A stretch of DNA of 64,000 nt, from the NCBI RefSeq assembly GCF_000265465.1, contig NC_018016.1, positions 62,001 to 126,000 of the forward strand. The letters run 5' to 3'. Every line of letters begins with the position of its first letter. Within the stretch, counting starts at the first letter, position 1. This DNA comes from Ornithobacterium rhinotracheale DSM 15997. Its GTDB lineage: Bacteria > Bacteroidota > Bacteroidia > Flavobacteriales > Weeksellaceae. The notes beneath the pieces were generated by a model that was given only the letters and a program-made list of their open reading frames with translations, did not search any database and was not told the origin of the DNA. Positions 16,192 through 27,733 of the stretch are shown here, piece after piece. Made by a program: the position numbers and the translations under genes.

Positions 16192-17810
16192 GACTTATAG
16201 CCTAAAACTTTTATTCCTTGAATAAAATCAATGTCCACAGGAATATTATCGTGGTTTAACTTGTCTAAATCTTTCTGTAATTCTGGAGAAATTTTCCCGT
16301 ATTTTTCAACCAATCGTTTTACGCCTTCGTAATCTCCGTCGCCTTGGAGCGTCAAGATTAAACGGCTAAGGCTCTCCACGGCGTCTTTAAACTTATCAAA
16401 GTTTACCACATAGGTGCCGTCGCTGTTTTTAGAAAAAGCACCTTGCTCTTTAAAATAATTAAAACGAATGGTATTGGCAATCCCGTGTGCACTGGAAGCT
16501 CCAAATCGCACCGAACGGAAAATGCCCGCCATAAAAGTAACCATAAAATCTTTTTCGTTTCCATCAAGTACGCCTTTGTTGAGCAGTTCTGAAACCATAT
16601 AAAGTCCTAAAATATCAGCTTTTCCTTCTTCTAGGGCAGAAGCGTATTCTTTCAAGTTCTCGCGCACTGTGCCACGCCCGTTGATGGTATTTTTAATCCC
16701 TAAACCATGCGCCACTTCGTGAAACATTGTATTGGCAAAAAATGCATCAAAATTCACATTTTTTCTTTGTTCTGGTGAGATTAGAGTGTTCACAATTGGG
16801 ATTAAGATTTTATCGAATTTAGCCTGCATGGCATTTTTAAGTTGCAAGCGTCGAGTTCCTTTTTCCAATTGGATTTTTTCGTCGTTGGGTAAATTTACGG
16901 CAATCGTTTTGCTTCCTGCGTTGGCGTTTCCTGCATAGTAAATCACATCATAGGCACCTAAATCTGAGTCGCTTCCAGGTGTTTCTTTTTTATATTCTGC
17001 GGGAACGGGCAATCCTTTTTGTAATTCAGGGAGATAGCTTGCATATTTATCCAATTTTTTACTCCATTCTTTATCTTTGATTAAAACATAAGCCTCGTGT
17101 GCTGCTTTAAAACCAAATAATTGATCTTCATAAGTTTCGATAGGGCCAATGATGACATCTATGGTGTTGTTTTTCATGTTGATCCACGCTAAATCACTTT
17201 CGTAATAATTATCGGTAAGCATGGCATCGGCGCGTTTTAGCAAATAGTTTTTAAGCTCCTTGTCTTCTGAAATAGAGGCTGCTTTTTGCAATAATTCAGC
17301 AACATAGTGCACTTCTTTTTCAAACATTTGGTGATAAGGAATTGTGTACAATTCGCCTTTCATGTTTCTGCGTACAAAGGTATAGAGCGATTTGCCTTCG
17401 GGTAAATTAGCTTTTTCAAACTCTTCTTTGGTCATGTTGGTAGGGTAGAAGTTGGCTCCTAGTGGCTTTCGTCCCACACCTTTTACGAATGGCAAGTCGT
17501 TGTCTAGCCTATCCCAAGGCCCATAATTGATGATGGCGTATTTTCTAGCATCGCCTTTTAAATATTCCAACAAAGCTTGTTTTTTCCCATAACCTTCGTA
17601 CCAAAATAAATCATTCATCACATTAGCTGCCTCGATCAGATAAGGGATCATTTTTCGCTCGCTAGGTGTGAGCTTTGACAAATCGGTGGTGAGTTTTACG
17701 GGGGTATATTGAGCTAAGTCTACTTTGGCGTATTCCACTTTGGTGTTCTTGGTTGTGCTACAAGCCGAAAAAATAGCAAGGCTTGCAAGCGATAAGATTA
17801 GTTTTTTCAT
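16188..17810 (-). CDS. Dipeptidyl-peptidase III-like (M49) zinc metallopeptidase lipoprotein
   Basis: A 540-residue protein with a lipoprotein signal (Cys17 in FSAC). The zinc motif HEVAH is at 364-368, and a second metal-site helix LEEGKAD lies at 393-399, in the order found in M49 peptidases (HEXXGH then EECRAE-like). Most M49 enzymes have the six-residue HEXXGH; this one has the five-residue HEXXH form, which I recall from Caldithrix DPP III. Databases often mislabel this Bacteroidota family. Likely role: cleavage of dipeptides from peptide N-termini outside the cytoplasm. A pseudogene-like nitroreductase lies upstream on the same strand. Confidence 0.75.
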   Translation of the reverse strand: MKKLILSLASLAIFSACSTTKNTKVEYAKVDLAQYTPVKLTTDLSKLTPSERKMIPYLIEAANVMNDLFWYEGYGKKQALLEYLKGDARKYAIINYGPWDRLDNDLPFVKGVGRKPLGANFYPTNMTKEEFEKANLPEGKSLYTFVRRNMKGELYTIPYHQMFEKEVHYVAELLQKAASISEDKELKNYLLKRADAMLTDNYYESDLAWINMKNNTIDVIIGPIETYEDQLFGFKAAHEAYVLIKDKEWSKKLDKYASYLPELQKGLPVPAEYKKETPGSDSDLGAYDVIYYAGNANAGSKTIAVNLPNDEKIQLEKGTRRLQLKNAMQAKFDKILIPIVNTLISPEQRKNVNFDAFFANTMFHEVAHGLGIKNTINGRGTVRENLKEYASALEEGKADILGLYMVSELLNKGVLDGNEKDFMVTFMAGIFRSVRFGASSAHGIANTIRFNYFKEQGAFSKNSDGTYVVNFDKFKDAVESLSRLILTLQGDGDYEGVKRLVEKYGKISPELQKDLDKLNHDNIPVDIDFIQGIKVLGYKS

Positions 17811-17819
17811 GTGTACTTT

Positions 17820-18424
17820 TTATTTATAGTGTTTTATCACTAAATCTTCGTTTCTTCTCTGTTTAGGCGAAAGGTGTAATTGGTTGTAATCGTTTTCCTC
17901 ATCGCGTCCACCTAGAGCTACTGCCACGATGGTTTTATATCCATCAATTTGTAGCACTTCGTCGTATTCAGCAGGTTGAATCCCCTCCATTGTAGTGGTG
18001 TCGATACCTTTTACGGCACATGCACTCAATAGCACACCGAGCGCAATGTACACTTGCTTTTCCATCCATTTTTCTTTGTCCTCTTGAGGGGTGTTGATGA
18101 TGTGCCCTTGGTAATAATTTAAGGCTCCTTCTGGCAAATAATCGTGAATTTCTTTTTCAAATTGCTCTACCGATTTACCATAAAAACCACAAGGCAAGAA
18201 GCGTTTTTAATTTTTGGCTCGTTGTAAAAAGATCTTTCTGCCAATTTTGCTTTAAGTTCTGGCTCTTCTATAAATAAGAATTTCCATGGTTGGCTATTGA
18301 TAGAAGATGGGCTAAGTCTTAATATTTCTTTGAGTTCTGTAATTTCTTTTTCATCAATTTTTTTCGTTTCATCATACACCTTAGTTGTGTATCTCTCTTG
18401 CATTGCTTGTAAAAAATTCATCAT
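17820..18424 (-). pseudogene. Nitroreductase family gene with a frameshift
   Basis: An NfsB-type FMN nitroreductase split into two frames. The N-terminal part starts at ATG 18424 with the family start (RYTTKVYD), the flavin-binding SPSSINSQPW segment, and then NASCLVVFM before a stop near 18155. The C-terminal part continues in another frame from the same point (KSVEQFEKEI.. to the stop at 17820). A single missing base near 18177 would restore one reading frame of about 200 residues. The second half has no ATG of its own. This is either a real recent mutation or a sequencing error; the intact halves argue for either being recent. Confidence 0.85.
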
Positions 18425-18459
18425 TTTTAAATTTAAATTGCTGTATTTAAGCCATAAAT

Positions 18460-18503
18460 TTAATGATTTATTTCAGTTCAAGCCCTATTATTCATAGAAA
18501 TTA
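18460..18503. repeat. Conserved intergenic motif, copy 1
   Basis: The block TTAATGATTTATTTCAGTT is followed by AA, then TTATTCA and AGAAATT at fixed spacing. An almost identical block occurs at 34370-34413. It sits between the recN stop and the start of the nitroreductase gene. Its role is unknown; it could be a regulatory site or an element remnant. Confidence 0.5.
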
Positions 18504-18604
18504 ATTGGATTTAAAGAATTTTTAAAACTAAATACAGAGCAAATCTTTGGAAAAAAATCAAAAGATTGTTTGATTAAAAAAGTCCATTTCTGGAAAATCA
18601 TTTT

Positions 18605-20254
18605 TTAATCCAACAAAGCTTGTGCCTGAGCCTTGGCAGCTTCGGTAATATCTGCTCCGCTGATCATTTGAGCAATTTCATTTAAGCGTTCTTCTTCGTT
18701 CAATTTGTGAATTTCTGTTTGTGTGGCACCCTCTTTCTCAGATTTCGAAACCTTGTAATGAGCGTTTCCTTTGGCTGCTACTTGTGGCAAATGCGTGATG
18801 CTTATAACTTGGAGATTTTCTCCCATTTGTTTCATGATTTTGCCCATTTCGCCTGCAATTTTGCCACTCACTCCTGTATCAATTTCGTCTAAAATTAGGG
18901 TAGGCAAAGTTTTGTGCAAAGCCAAAGATCTCTTTACGGCAAGCATCAATCTCGAACGCTCACCACCAGACACTGATTTTTCAAGTGTTTTCAATTGCGT
19001 GCCTTTGTTTGCCGTAAAAAGCAACGACAATTCCTCTTTTCCAAACGGGTTAAAATCCTCGCTAGGAGATAAGTTAATTTGAATTTCGGAGTTTTGCATT
19101 CCCAAAACAGATAATGTTTCCAAAATCTCTTTTTGAATTTTTGGAATCACTTTTTCTCTTCGGTCGTGCAAAGTTTTTGCCTCAGCATTTAATTGTTCTG
19201 TAATTTTTTTGATTTCATTTTTCAAAGCCACCACATCGCCAGAAGCACTAGCTTCTTGTAGCAATTTTTGTTCAATTTCAGACTTAAAACTTCTAAGTTC
19301 CTCAATATTTGCACAGTGGTGCTTTTGCAACAAATTGTGGTAAATATTTAATTTTCCTTGAATTTCTGCCAATGCAATAGGATCTGGTTCCACATTATCG
19401 GTATAGCGATCAATTTCACTAAAAATATCTTTTGCTTCAATTTCTAAAGACTCAATGCGCGATGCCAAATCTTCATTTGAAAAATAATCTGCAAATACCT
19501 TAGATTGAGCTTTTAATTCATTTAATAAAGATAAAATTCCGCTTGGTTCTGCCGACATCAATTCAATGGATTGTCCTAATTTCCCCGCCACTTCTTCGGC
19601 ATTTTCTAGTAAATATTGTTGCTGCTCTAGCTCTTCTGGATTTAGATTGTCTAAATCCGCTGCATCTAATTCATTGAAAATAAAATCGTAATAATCTTTT
19701 TCTTTTTGAAATTCGGCTTGTCGTGCCAAAATTTCATTCAATTCACGATTTTTAGCCTTTAGAATTTTTAATTTTTGCTGAAATTCCTCAACCAATTTTT
19801 GATTTTTAGCCACGGCATCAATCCATTCATACTGAAACTCTTGCGTAATGATATCTGCCGTTTGAAATTGCGAATGCACATCAATCAAATGAGCACTTAG
19901 TTCTTCCATCACTTTTAGCGTGGTAGGCACATCGTTTACAAAGGCACGCGATTTTCCCGAAACCAAAATTTCGCGACGCAAAATGGTTTCATCTTCATAA
20001 TCCAAATCGTGTGTTTCAAAAAATGCCTCTAAACCTAAATTTTTAACATCAAAAACAGCCTCTACCACACATTTTTCGTCGGTGTTTTTAATCGATTTTA
20101 AATCTGCTCTCTCGCCAAGCACTAAACGCAAGGCTCCCAGCAAAATCGATTTTCCAGCCCCCGTTTCACCTGTTATGATGCTCAATCCCTTGTCGAGATT
20201 AAGTTCTAAATCATTGATTAAAGCGTAATTATGTATAGATAAATGTTTCAGCAT
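18605..20254 (-). CDS. recN: DNA repair protein RecN
   Basis: An SMC-like ATPase of 549 residues that acts in double-strand break repair. Walker A GETGAGKSILL is near residue 30. A long coiled coil fills the middle (about 150-370). The signature SVSGGERSRLMLA and Walker B LPTLILDEIDTGVSGK follow, with ISITHLPQVAA at the end, as in the family. It is the last gene of the bamD-rpoZ-coaBC-DUF4835-recN operon. Its ATG at 20254 shares one base with the preceding stop. Confidence 0.96.
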   Translation of the reverse strand: MLKHLSIHNYALINDLELNLDKGLSIITGETGAGKSILLGALRLVLGERADLKSIKNTDEKCVVEAVFDVKNLGLEAFFETHDLDYEDETILRREILVSGKSRAFVNDVPTTLKVMEELSAHLIDVHSQFQTADIITQEFQYEWIDAVAKNQKLVEEFQQKLKILKAKNRELNEILARQAEFQKEKDYYDFIFNELDAADLDNLNPEELEQQQYLLENAEEVAGKLGQSIELMSAEPSGILSLLNELKAQSKVFADYFSNEDLASRIESLEIEAKDIFSEIDRYTDNVEPDPIALAEIQGKLNIYHNLLQKHHCANIEELRSFKSEIEQKLLQEASASGDVVALKNEIKKITEQLNAEAKTLHDRREKVIPKIQKEILETLSVLGMQNSEIQINLSPSEDFNPFGKEELSLLFTANKGTQLKTLEKSVSGGERSRLMLAVKRSLALHKTLPTLILDEIDTGVSGKIAGEMGKIMKQMGENLQVISITHLPQVAAKGNAHYKVSKSEKEGATQTEIHKLNEEERLNEIAQMISGADITEAAKAQAQALLD

Positions 20255-21156
20255 TATTTATTCAACTTTTTCCAAAGATCGTTGTTGTTCGGCGAAATTT
20301 TTTCTAAAAGTGTTTTTAATTTATTCAATCCAAAAGTAGATGCGATGCCTCCAGTGAAAATTTGCTCAATTTCGTGTTTTTTAGTATTAAAGAAAATATC
20401 TAGCATATAGTTTTGCGAATAATCGTTATTTTTCTCATAATAATCCAGAGTCAAAAGGCTATTCCCGATGTCATTTTTAGCCTTTAACTCATTGGAATAC
20501 ATCTGATCTAAACCTTTGATATGGTAGTTGTAATAAAGTGTGCGCATTGTGCTCCCACTTGGAGATAAAATATCGTTTACCAATGCGGTGCGGTTTCTCA
20601 CAGATTGCGAGTCCCAGCCGTCAAACCTTGAACTTATGGCATTAGAACTCACATTTTGAGCTATTTTAAAATATTGCGTACCTCCATTTTTTTCAAAAGT
20701 ATCTGCATCTACGCCTAAAATTAAATAGACATAAAATCCAATTACATCGCTTAAATTCGTGTTACTGAATTTTCTTTGATTAAATACAATTTGCTGAAAA
20801 TCTGTATATTCAAAATCAAAGTTTGTATCATTTATATTCAAAGTAGGCGTGTAATAATTGGTATTGAAAACGGGGCGTCTGCTCTGTACTTGCAAACTTG
20901 CTTTGTATTTGTTACTTCCTGATTTTTCTTTGATTATGATGTTAAAAGAAGCCTCGATTCGTTCATGAATTTTGTAATTTTTATCGCTCCACTTCGTGGT
21001 GTTGATGAAATCCCTAAGCGATTTTTCAAGTGCTTGGTAAGTGCTTGCGTTGGAGCCACCTACTTGCGAATAATCCACATTCACTTCGGCATAAAATTCC
21101 TGTGCAAAGCTGAAATTTAAAAAGAGTAGAAGCAGTGTTGCGATTTTAATTTTCAT
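20254..21156 (-). CDS. DUF4835 family protein (PorD-like)
   Basis: A 300-residue secreted protein with a signal peptide ending near residue 18 (NFSFAQ). Residues such as AEVNVDYSQVGGSN, RRPVFNTNYYTPTLNIND and DVIGFYVYLILGVDADTF are typical of the DUF4835 family, which is linked in annotation to the type IX secretion protein PorD. It lies between coaBC and recN with 2-base and 1-base spacing in the operon order common in Flavobacteriia. The secretion role is taken from the family name and has not been shown for this protein. Confidence 0.82.
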   Translation of the reverse strand: MKIKIATLLLLFLNFSFAQEFYAEVNVDYSQVGGSNASTYQALEKSLRDFINTTKWSDKNYKIHERIEASFNIIIKEKSGSNKYKASLQVQSRRPVFNTNYYTPTLNINDTNFDFEYTDFQQIVFNQRKFSNTNLSDVIGFYVYLILGVDADTFEKNGGTQYFKIAQNVSSNAISSRFDGWDSQSVRNRTALVNDILSPSGSTMRTLYYNYHIKGLDQMYSNELKAKNDIGNSLLTLDYYEKNNDYSQNYMLDIFFNTKKHEIEQIFTGGIASTFGLNKLKTLLEKISPNNNDLWKKLNK

Positions 21157-21158
21157 GA

Positions 21159-22358
21159 TTAAATGTTTTGAGCAATATAATTCAAAATATCTTTTGCCAC
21201 CTCTTTTTTTGATTTTAAATCAAAAGAAATTGGAGCATTATTTTTTGTAATAAAGCTTACTTTATTCGTATTAGTTTGGAAACCAGCTCCTTTGTCTTCA
21301 AGCGTGTTAAGCACAATCATATCGGCTTTTTTATGATTGAGTTTTTGTGTCGCGTTTTCAATCGCATTTTGTGTTTCCAATGCAAAACCTACCAGAAATT
21401 GATTTTCTTTTTTTGTTTCTCCTAGAGATTTTAAAATATCAGGATTTTTAATCAATTCAATGTGTAAGTTTTCGTCTTTTTTCTTGATTTTATTCTCGGC
21501 AATGTCTTTTACTCGGTAATCTGCCACGGCTGCTGCCATAATCAAAACATCTTGTTTTTCAGCCAATTCATCTACTTTATTTTTCATCTCTATGGCAGAT
21601 GTTACTTTATGTAAAGTAATATTGGGGTGCTCTGCCTTGAGTGCTGTAGGTCCCGAGATTAAGCAAACTTCTGCACCCATTTTCGCTGCTTCTTCAGCAA
21701 TGTGATACCCCATTTTACCCGAAGAATAATTTCCGATAAATCGCACAGGGTCTATGTTTTCGTAGGTAGGTCCTGCGGTGATTAATATTTTTTTATTTTT
21801 AAATATTTGATTTTCTGAAAAATAATCTTCTAGAAATGATGCCATATTTTCTGGTTCCTCCATGCGCCCTTCGCCGTGCAATCCACTTGCTAATTCTCCA
21901 GAAGTGGCTGGAATCACCGAAACACCATGAGATTTTATTTTGGCTAAATTCTCTTGCGTAGTAGGATGTTTATACATATCCAAATCCATTGCTGGAGCTA
22001 CAAAAACGGGGCATTTAGCCGAGAGATAAGTGGCAAGCAAGAGGTTATTGCAATTGCCATGTGCCATAGCAGCTAGCGTATTGGCTGTGAGTGGAGCTAT
22101 AAGCATTGCATCTGCCCACAAGCCTAATTTTACATGATTGTTCCACTCGCCGTTGGCATCTGAAAATTCACTCAGTACAGGCTGAGTAGAAACCACATGA
22201 AGGCTGAGCTTGCTAACAAAGCTAAGTGCGGCAGGCGTTGTAATTACACGCACCTCCGCACCTTTTTTGATTAGCAATCTCACAAGCGATGGAATTTTGT
22301 ATGCCGCAATTCCACCTGTGACACCTACTATGATTTTTTTATCTTTTAAAGAAGACAT
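21159..22358 (-). CDS. coaBC: Bifunctional CoaBC (phosphopantothenoylcysteine synthetase/decarboxylase)
   Basis: Two steps of coenzyme A synthesis in one 399-residue protein: joining cysteine to phosphopantothenate and decarboxylating the product. The N-terminal flavoprotein CoaC domain shows VGVTGGIAAYK, the active-site His region NNHVKLGLWAD, and PAMDLDMY in place of the common PAMN form. The C-terminal CoaB domain has ITAGPTYENIDPVRFIGNYSSG and the basic KIKKK stretch. It is third in the bamD operon, one base from rpoZ. Confidence 0.95.
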   Translation of the reverse strand: MSSLKDKKIIVGVTGGIAAYKIPSLVRLLIKKGAEVRVITTPAALSFVSKLSLHVVSTQPVLSEFSDANGEWNNHVKLGLWADAMLIAPLTANTLAAMAHGNCNNLLLATYLSAKCPVFVAPAMDLDMYKHPTTQENLAKIKSHGVSVIPATSGELASGLHGEGRMEEPENMASFLEDYFSENQIFKNKKILITAGPTYENIDPVRFIGNYSSGKMGYHIAEEAAKMGAEVCLISGPTALKAEHPNITLHKVTSAIEMKNKVDELAEKQDVLIMAAAVADYRVKDIAENKIKKKDENLHIELIKNPDILKSLGETKKENQFLVGFALETQNAIENATQKLNHKKADMIVLNTLEDKGAGFQTNTNKVSFITKNNAPISFDLKSKKEVAKDILNYIAQNI

Positions 22359-22685
22359 TTAGTCTTTTTTCTCTTCTGGTTTTCTGAAATATACATCACC
22401 ATCTAGCCATTCTCTTACTGCGATAGCGGTAGGTTTTGGCAATCTTTCGTAAAACTTAGAAACCTCAATTTGCTCTCTGTTTTCAAATACTTCTTCTAGA
22501 GAATCTGTATTTGCGGCAAACTCATCTAGCTTTTCATGTAATTCTGTTTTGATTTCGCTGTTGATTTGTTCAGCGCGTTTTCCCATAATTACGATAGCTT
22601 CGTAGATGTTTCCTGTTGGTTCTTGAATTTTATTTCTATCATAAGTGATAGTAGACTGTTCCGCGTTGATATTTTTATAGTTCAT
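22359..22685 (-). CDS. rpoZ: RNA polymerase omega subunit, Bacteroidota type
   Basis: A 108-residue protein. The stretch NIYEAIVIMGKRAEQIN matches the omega core helix, and the longer C-terminal tail (REWLDGDVYFRKPEEKKD) is characteristic of the Bacteroidota version. It assists assembly of the RNA polymerase beta' subunit. It lies between bamD and coaBC in the same operon, with 2-base and zero-base gaps. Confidence 0.92.
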   Translation of the reverse strand: MNYKNINAEQSTITYDRNKIQEPTGNIYEAIVIMGKRAEQINSEIKTELHEKLDEFAANTDSLEEVFENREQIEVSKFYERLPKPTAIAVREWLDGDVYFRKPEEKKD

Positions 22686-22687
22686 AA

Positions 22688-23548
22688 TTATTTGGTGTTC
22701 TCTATTAGTTTTTTTCTATTCTTGTTATATTCTTCAATTCTTTTAAGTTCCTTGATGGTTTCAACTTCTTCTTCCTCAATTTTTTTCAGCCATTTCTCTG
22801 CTTCGTCTAGATATTGGCTATTAGGGTAGTTTCTTTTAAGAAGTCTATAAGCCGTGCGGGCTTCCTTCAAGCGGTTTTCTTTTTTAGACAAAACACTCTG
22901 AATCGCGAGTTCAGCCTTTGAGCGTAATAAATAAATGTAAGCTTCTTCTCGGTATTTTGAATCTGGAAAATCATCGATAAAGTTTCCAAAATTCACCGCA
23001 GCTGCTTTGTATTTAAGCGTTCTGTAGTAATCTTTAGCAATGTTGAAAGCTTTTTTTTCTAGTTTTCTTCTAAGTTCGTTAATTAGCTCATTTGCTTCCT
23101 TTACTCTAGAAGAAGTAGGATAAGTGTCTATGAAATTCTGAAGCGCTTTCATAGCTTCGTAAGTATTTTTCTGGTCTAGATTATAGGCTGGCGAACCTTT
23201 GTAATAACTATAAGCCGACATATATAGAGCCTCCTCAGCTTTAGGACTTCTTCGATATTGCACAAAGAAATTCTCAAATTGTTTTGCCGCCAAAGTTTCA
23301 TTACCATCGTAGAAGTTGGCATAAGCCGAATTTAAATAAATATGTTCAGCCTCTTTGGTTCCCACATAGTCTGGGGCAATCTTGGTATATAAATCGGTTG
23401 CGTAGCGCCATTTCTTTTTAGCGTAAAGCTCGTCTGCCGTTTTTAAAACAAACTGAGCATCATTACTTTTCATCGCTTTTTCAAAACTTCTGTTACAAGA
23501 AACGAATGCTAAAGTGATGGCCGCTGCAATTAGGGTCTTCTTAATCAT
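22688..23548 (-). CDS. bamD: Outer membrane assembly lipoprotein BamD
   Basis: A 286-residue lipoprotein (Cys18 in FVSC) made of tetratricopeptide-like repeats, as in BamD/YfiO. It works with BamA to insert beta-barrel proteins in the outer membrane. Repeats with the usual pattern are seen at about 30-240 (for example YATDLYTKIAPDYVGT, AAKQFENFFVQYRRSPKAEEALYMSAYSYYK). It is first of the five-gene operon, with a promoter immediately upstream. Confidence 0.93.
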   Translation of the reverse strand: MIKKTLIAAAITLAFVSCNRSFEKAMKSNDAQFVLKTADELYAKKKWRYATDLYTKIAPDYVGTKEAEHIYLNSAYANFYDGNETLAAKQFENFFVQYRRSPKAEEALYMSAYSYYKGSPAYNLDQKNTYEAMKALQNFIDTYPTSSRVKEANELINELRRKLEKKAFNIAKDYYRTLKYKAAAVNFGNFIDDFPDSKYREEAYIYLLRSKAELAIQSVLSKKENRLKEARTAYRLLKRNYPNSQYLDEAEKWLKKIEEEEVETIKELKRIEEYNKNRKKLIENTK

Positions 23549-23552
23549 TCTG

Positions 23553-23583
23553 CAAAAATAAATAAATTATTAATATATATCAA
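23553..23583 (-). promoter_or_regulatory. Promoter of the bamD operon, close to the start codon
   Basis: On the minus strand, TTG (23583-23581), a 20-base spacer, then TATTTTTG (23560-23553), which ends four bases before the bamD ATG at 23548. Both boxes fit the Bacteroidota consensus, and the short distance implies a leaderless or nearly leaderless mRNA. Confidence 0.65.
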
Positions 23584-23651
23584 CATTGGCTTTCTATTTC
23601 CTGATTTAATTTAGTAAATATTTAACTCAGAAATGATTAAAGCCCCCAAAA

Positions 23652-24242
23652 TTAAATCGAGCAAGGGAATCCAATGGTTTTTAATAAATAAAGTATATCA
23701 TTTTTAAAATTCCAATTTTTGACATATTTTTTATTGATTTTCACTTTGTCTGACCACAAAACCTCATCATTATATTTAATCGGGTCTGATACTTGGTTTA
23801 AAATCTCATTTTCGTTTTTATAAGCCAATTGTGCGGGTCCTGTAATGCCTGGTTTTACTTTCAGAATGATTCTGTCCTCTCCTTTGAGCACATCGGCATA
23901 GCCTTGCACATCGGGGCGTGGTCCCACGAAACTCATCGTGCCGTTTAAAATGTTGATTAATTGCGGAGTTTCGTCTAATTTAGTTTTGATTAAAAAACGC
24001 CCAAAATGGGTGATTTTATGAGATTTTTCGGTGGTTACGCTATTGGTGTAAGTCCCCTTTAAGCTCCTAAATTTATAAATGGTGAAAAGTTTGGCATTTT
24101 GCCCGACTCGTTTTTGTGTGAAAATTCCGTTTTGTTGCGTATCAATGCTGGCAATTATCCAAATTAAAAGCATGGGAATTGCAAGTATAATCAGCAAAAT
24201 TATAGCGAAAACATAATCAAATATTTTTTTGGATAAGGGCAT
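23652..24242 (-). CDS. Undecaprenyl-phosphate sugar-1-phosphate transferase
   Basis: A 196-residue bacterial sugar transferase (PF02397 type) that would start surface glycan synthesis on a lipid carrier. One N-terminal transmembrane helix (about 10-32) is followed by the conserved FTQKRVGQNAKLFTIYKFRSL, KTKLDETPQLINILNGTMSFVGPRP and KPGITGPAQL segments, which hold the Asp-Glu catalytic pair. It is the short form without extra membrane helices. No other glycan genes are adjacent, so the pathway is unknown. Confidence 0.9.
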   Translation of the reverse strand: MPLSKKIFDYVFAIILLIILAIPMLLIWIIASIDTQQNGIFTQKRVGQNAKLFTIYKFRSLKGTYTNSVTTEKSHKITHFGRFLIKTKLDETPQLINILNGTMSFVGPRPDVQGYADVLKGEDRIILKVKPGITGPAQLAYKNENEILNQVSDPIKYNDEVLWSDKVKINKKYVKNWNFKNDILYLLKTIGFPCSI

Positions 24243-24297
24243 TAAGCGTTTTAGAATTTATACAAATATAGGAATTTGAGCTAAGATAATTAAAAGA

Positions 24298-24330
24298 AAG
24301 CTACTCTTAAAAAATAGAAAAGAGTAGCTT
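24298..24330 (-). terminator. Terminator after icd
   Basis: A perfect 11-bp stem (aagctactctt at 24298-24308, aagagtagctt at 24320-24330) lies 33 bases past the icd stop. A T-rich run follows on each strand, so it can work in both directions. Confidence 0.85.
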
Positions 24331-24362
24331 TTTTTAGGTAATGAAAAAAAATGTATTAAAAA

Positions 24363-26594
<2,232 letters not shown>

Positions 26595-26837
26595 TTATAA
26601 TATGATTTCTACAAATTTACTTTTTTTATTTTTAATTTGAAAGAAAAACAATCTAAAAATAGCCTTTAAACACATGAATCCACCAATGGTTTTTAATAAA
26701 TTAAAAGGAACTAAAAATCATACAAAAAGTTTCAAGATTCAGAATTAAATATGCCAAAAATCATATTTTTCAGGGCTTAAAAATCTGAATTTAAAGCATT
26801 TTTATTGTAAATTTACCCTCAGCTTATTATATAACAC

Positions 26838-27707
26838 ATGAGAAAATACATATTTCTATCATTATCTTTATTGGCGTTAAATTCTTTTGCCCAAAACAAT
26901 TGGGATATAAAACCAAGTAATCAGTGTGAGAATCGCTGGGTGGCTTATTCTAAGGGAGACGATATTTCCATCATTGGGTTCTTATATATGGACATAGACA
27001 GAGGTCTTGTTTTGAACCATGTAGGGGGAGCTAAAAAGGGGGAAGATGGTAAATTTACGCTAAAAAAGGAAACTAAAAAAGAGGCTATTTTTAATGTAAA
27101 TGGGCTGACTAATGTGTATTTAATTCCCGATGAAGTACTGGTAGAGCTTGGCTTGCCCAAAACACCCAAGTGGCTCGAAACTTATCAAAGAATGGGTGCT
27201 CACGAAATTCGAGGGCAGTACTACTGGGGGCGAAGCTATTACCGAAATGGAATGTATGAAAAGGCACTTTCTTTTTTCAAAAAAGTAGAAGCGCAAGATC
27301 CTAACTATAAAATAGTGCAGGGGTATTTAGCCCTTATTTATTTAAACTTAAAAAAGTATAGCGAGGCACTCCCTTGTGCTAAACAATATTATGCTTCCTA
27401 TCCCAATGATTGTTTTGCGATGTCGGTTTTGGGCAGGGCAGAAGCCAGAAATTTTGAGACCACTAAGGCGGTAGAAATGTACAACACAATGATCGAAAAA
27501 TGCACTTCTAAACGAGATATCTTAAAACAACAATTAGCCGCAGATATTTCCTTTGCTTTTCTTAAAAATAAAGATCAAGAGAGTTATAATCATTGGAAAA
27601 AGATAGCATTAAATTACAAAGCAAAAAACGACTTGGTGCAAGATAATCTCGAATCCTATTTTAAAAAAGTAGACAGTAACATGGATAAAATAATGCAAGT
27701 TGAATAA
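26838..27707 (+). CDS. Secreted TPR-repeat protein
   Basis: A 289-residue protein with a signal peptide cut near residue 18 (LNSFAQ). After an N-terminal part without known motif, residues about 125-260 form three or four tetratricopeptide repeats (AHEIRGQYYWGRSYYRNGMY, YKIVQGYLALIYLNLKKYSE and others). Such proteins mediate protein contacts in the periplasm. The following gene starts 27 bases later, so the two could be co-transcribed, but a shared function is not evident. Confidence 0.78.
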   Translation: MRKYIFLSLSLLALNSFAQNNWDIKPSNQCENRWVAYSKGDDISIIGFLYMDIDRGLVLNHVGGAKKGEDGKFTLKKETKKEAIFNVNGLTNVYLIPDEVLVELGLPKTPKWLETYQRMGAHEIRGQYYWGRSYYRNGMYEKALSFFKKVEAQDPNYKIVQGYLALIYLNLKKYSEALPCAKQYYASYPNDCFAMSVLGRAEARNFETTKAVEMYNTMIEKCTSKRDILKQQLAADISFAFLKNKDQESYNHWKKIALNYKAKNDLVQDNLESYFKKVDSNMDKIMQVE

Positions 27708-27733
27708 TTTAACGACCACTGCCTTGAGTTTTG

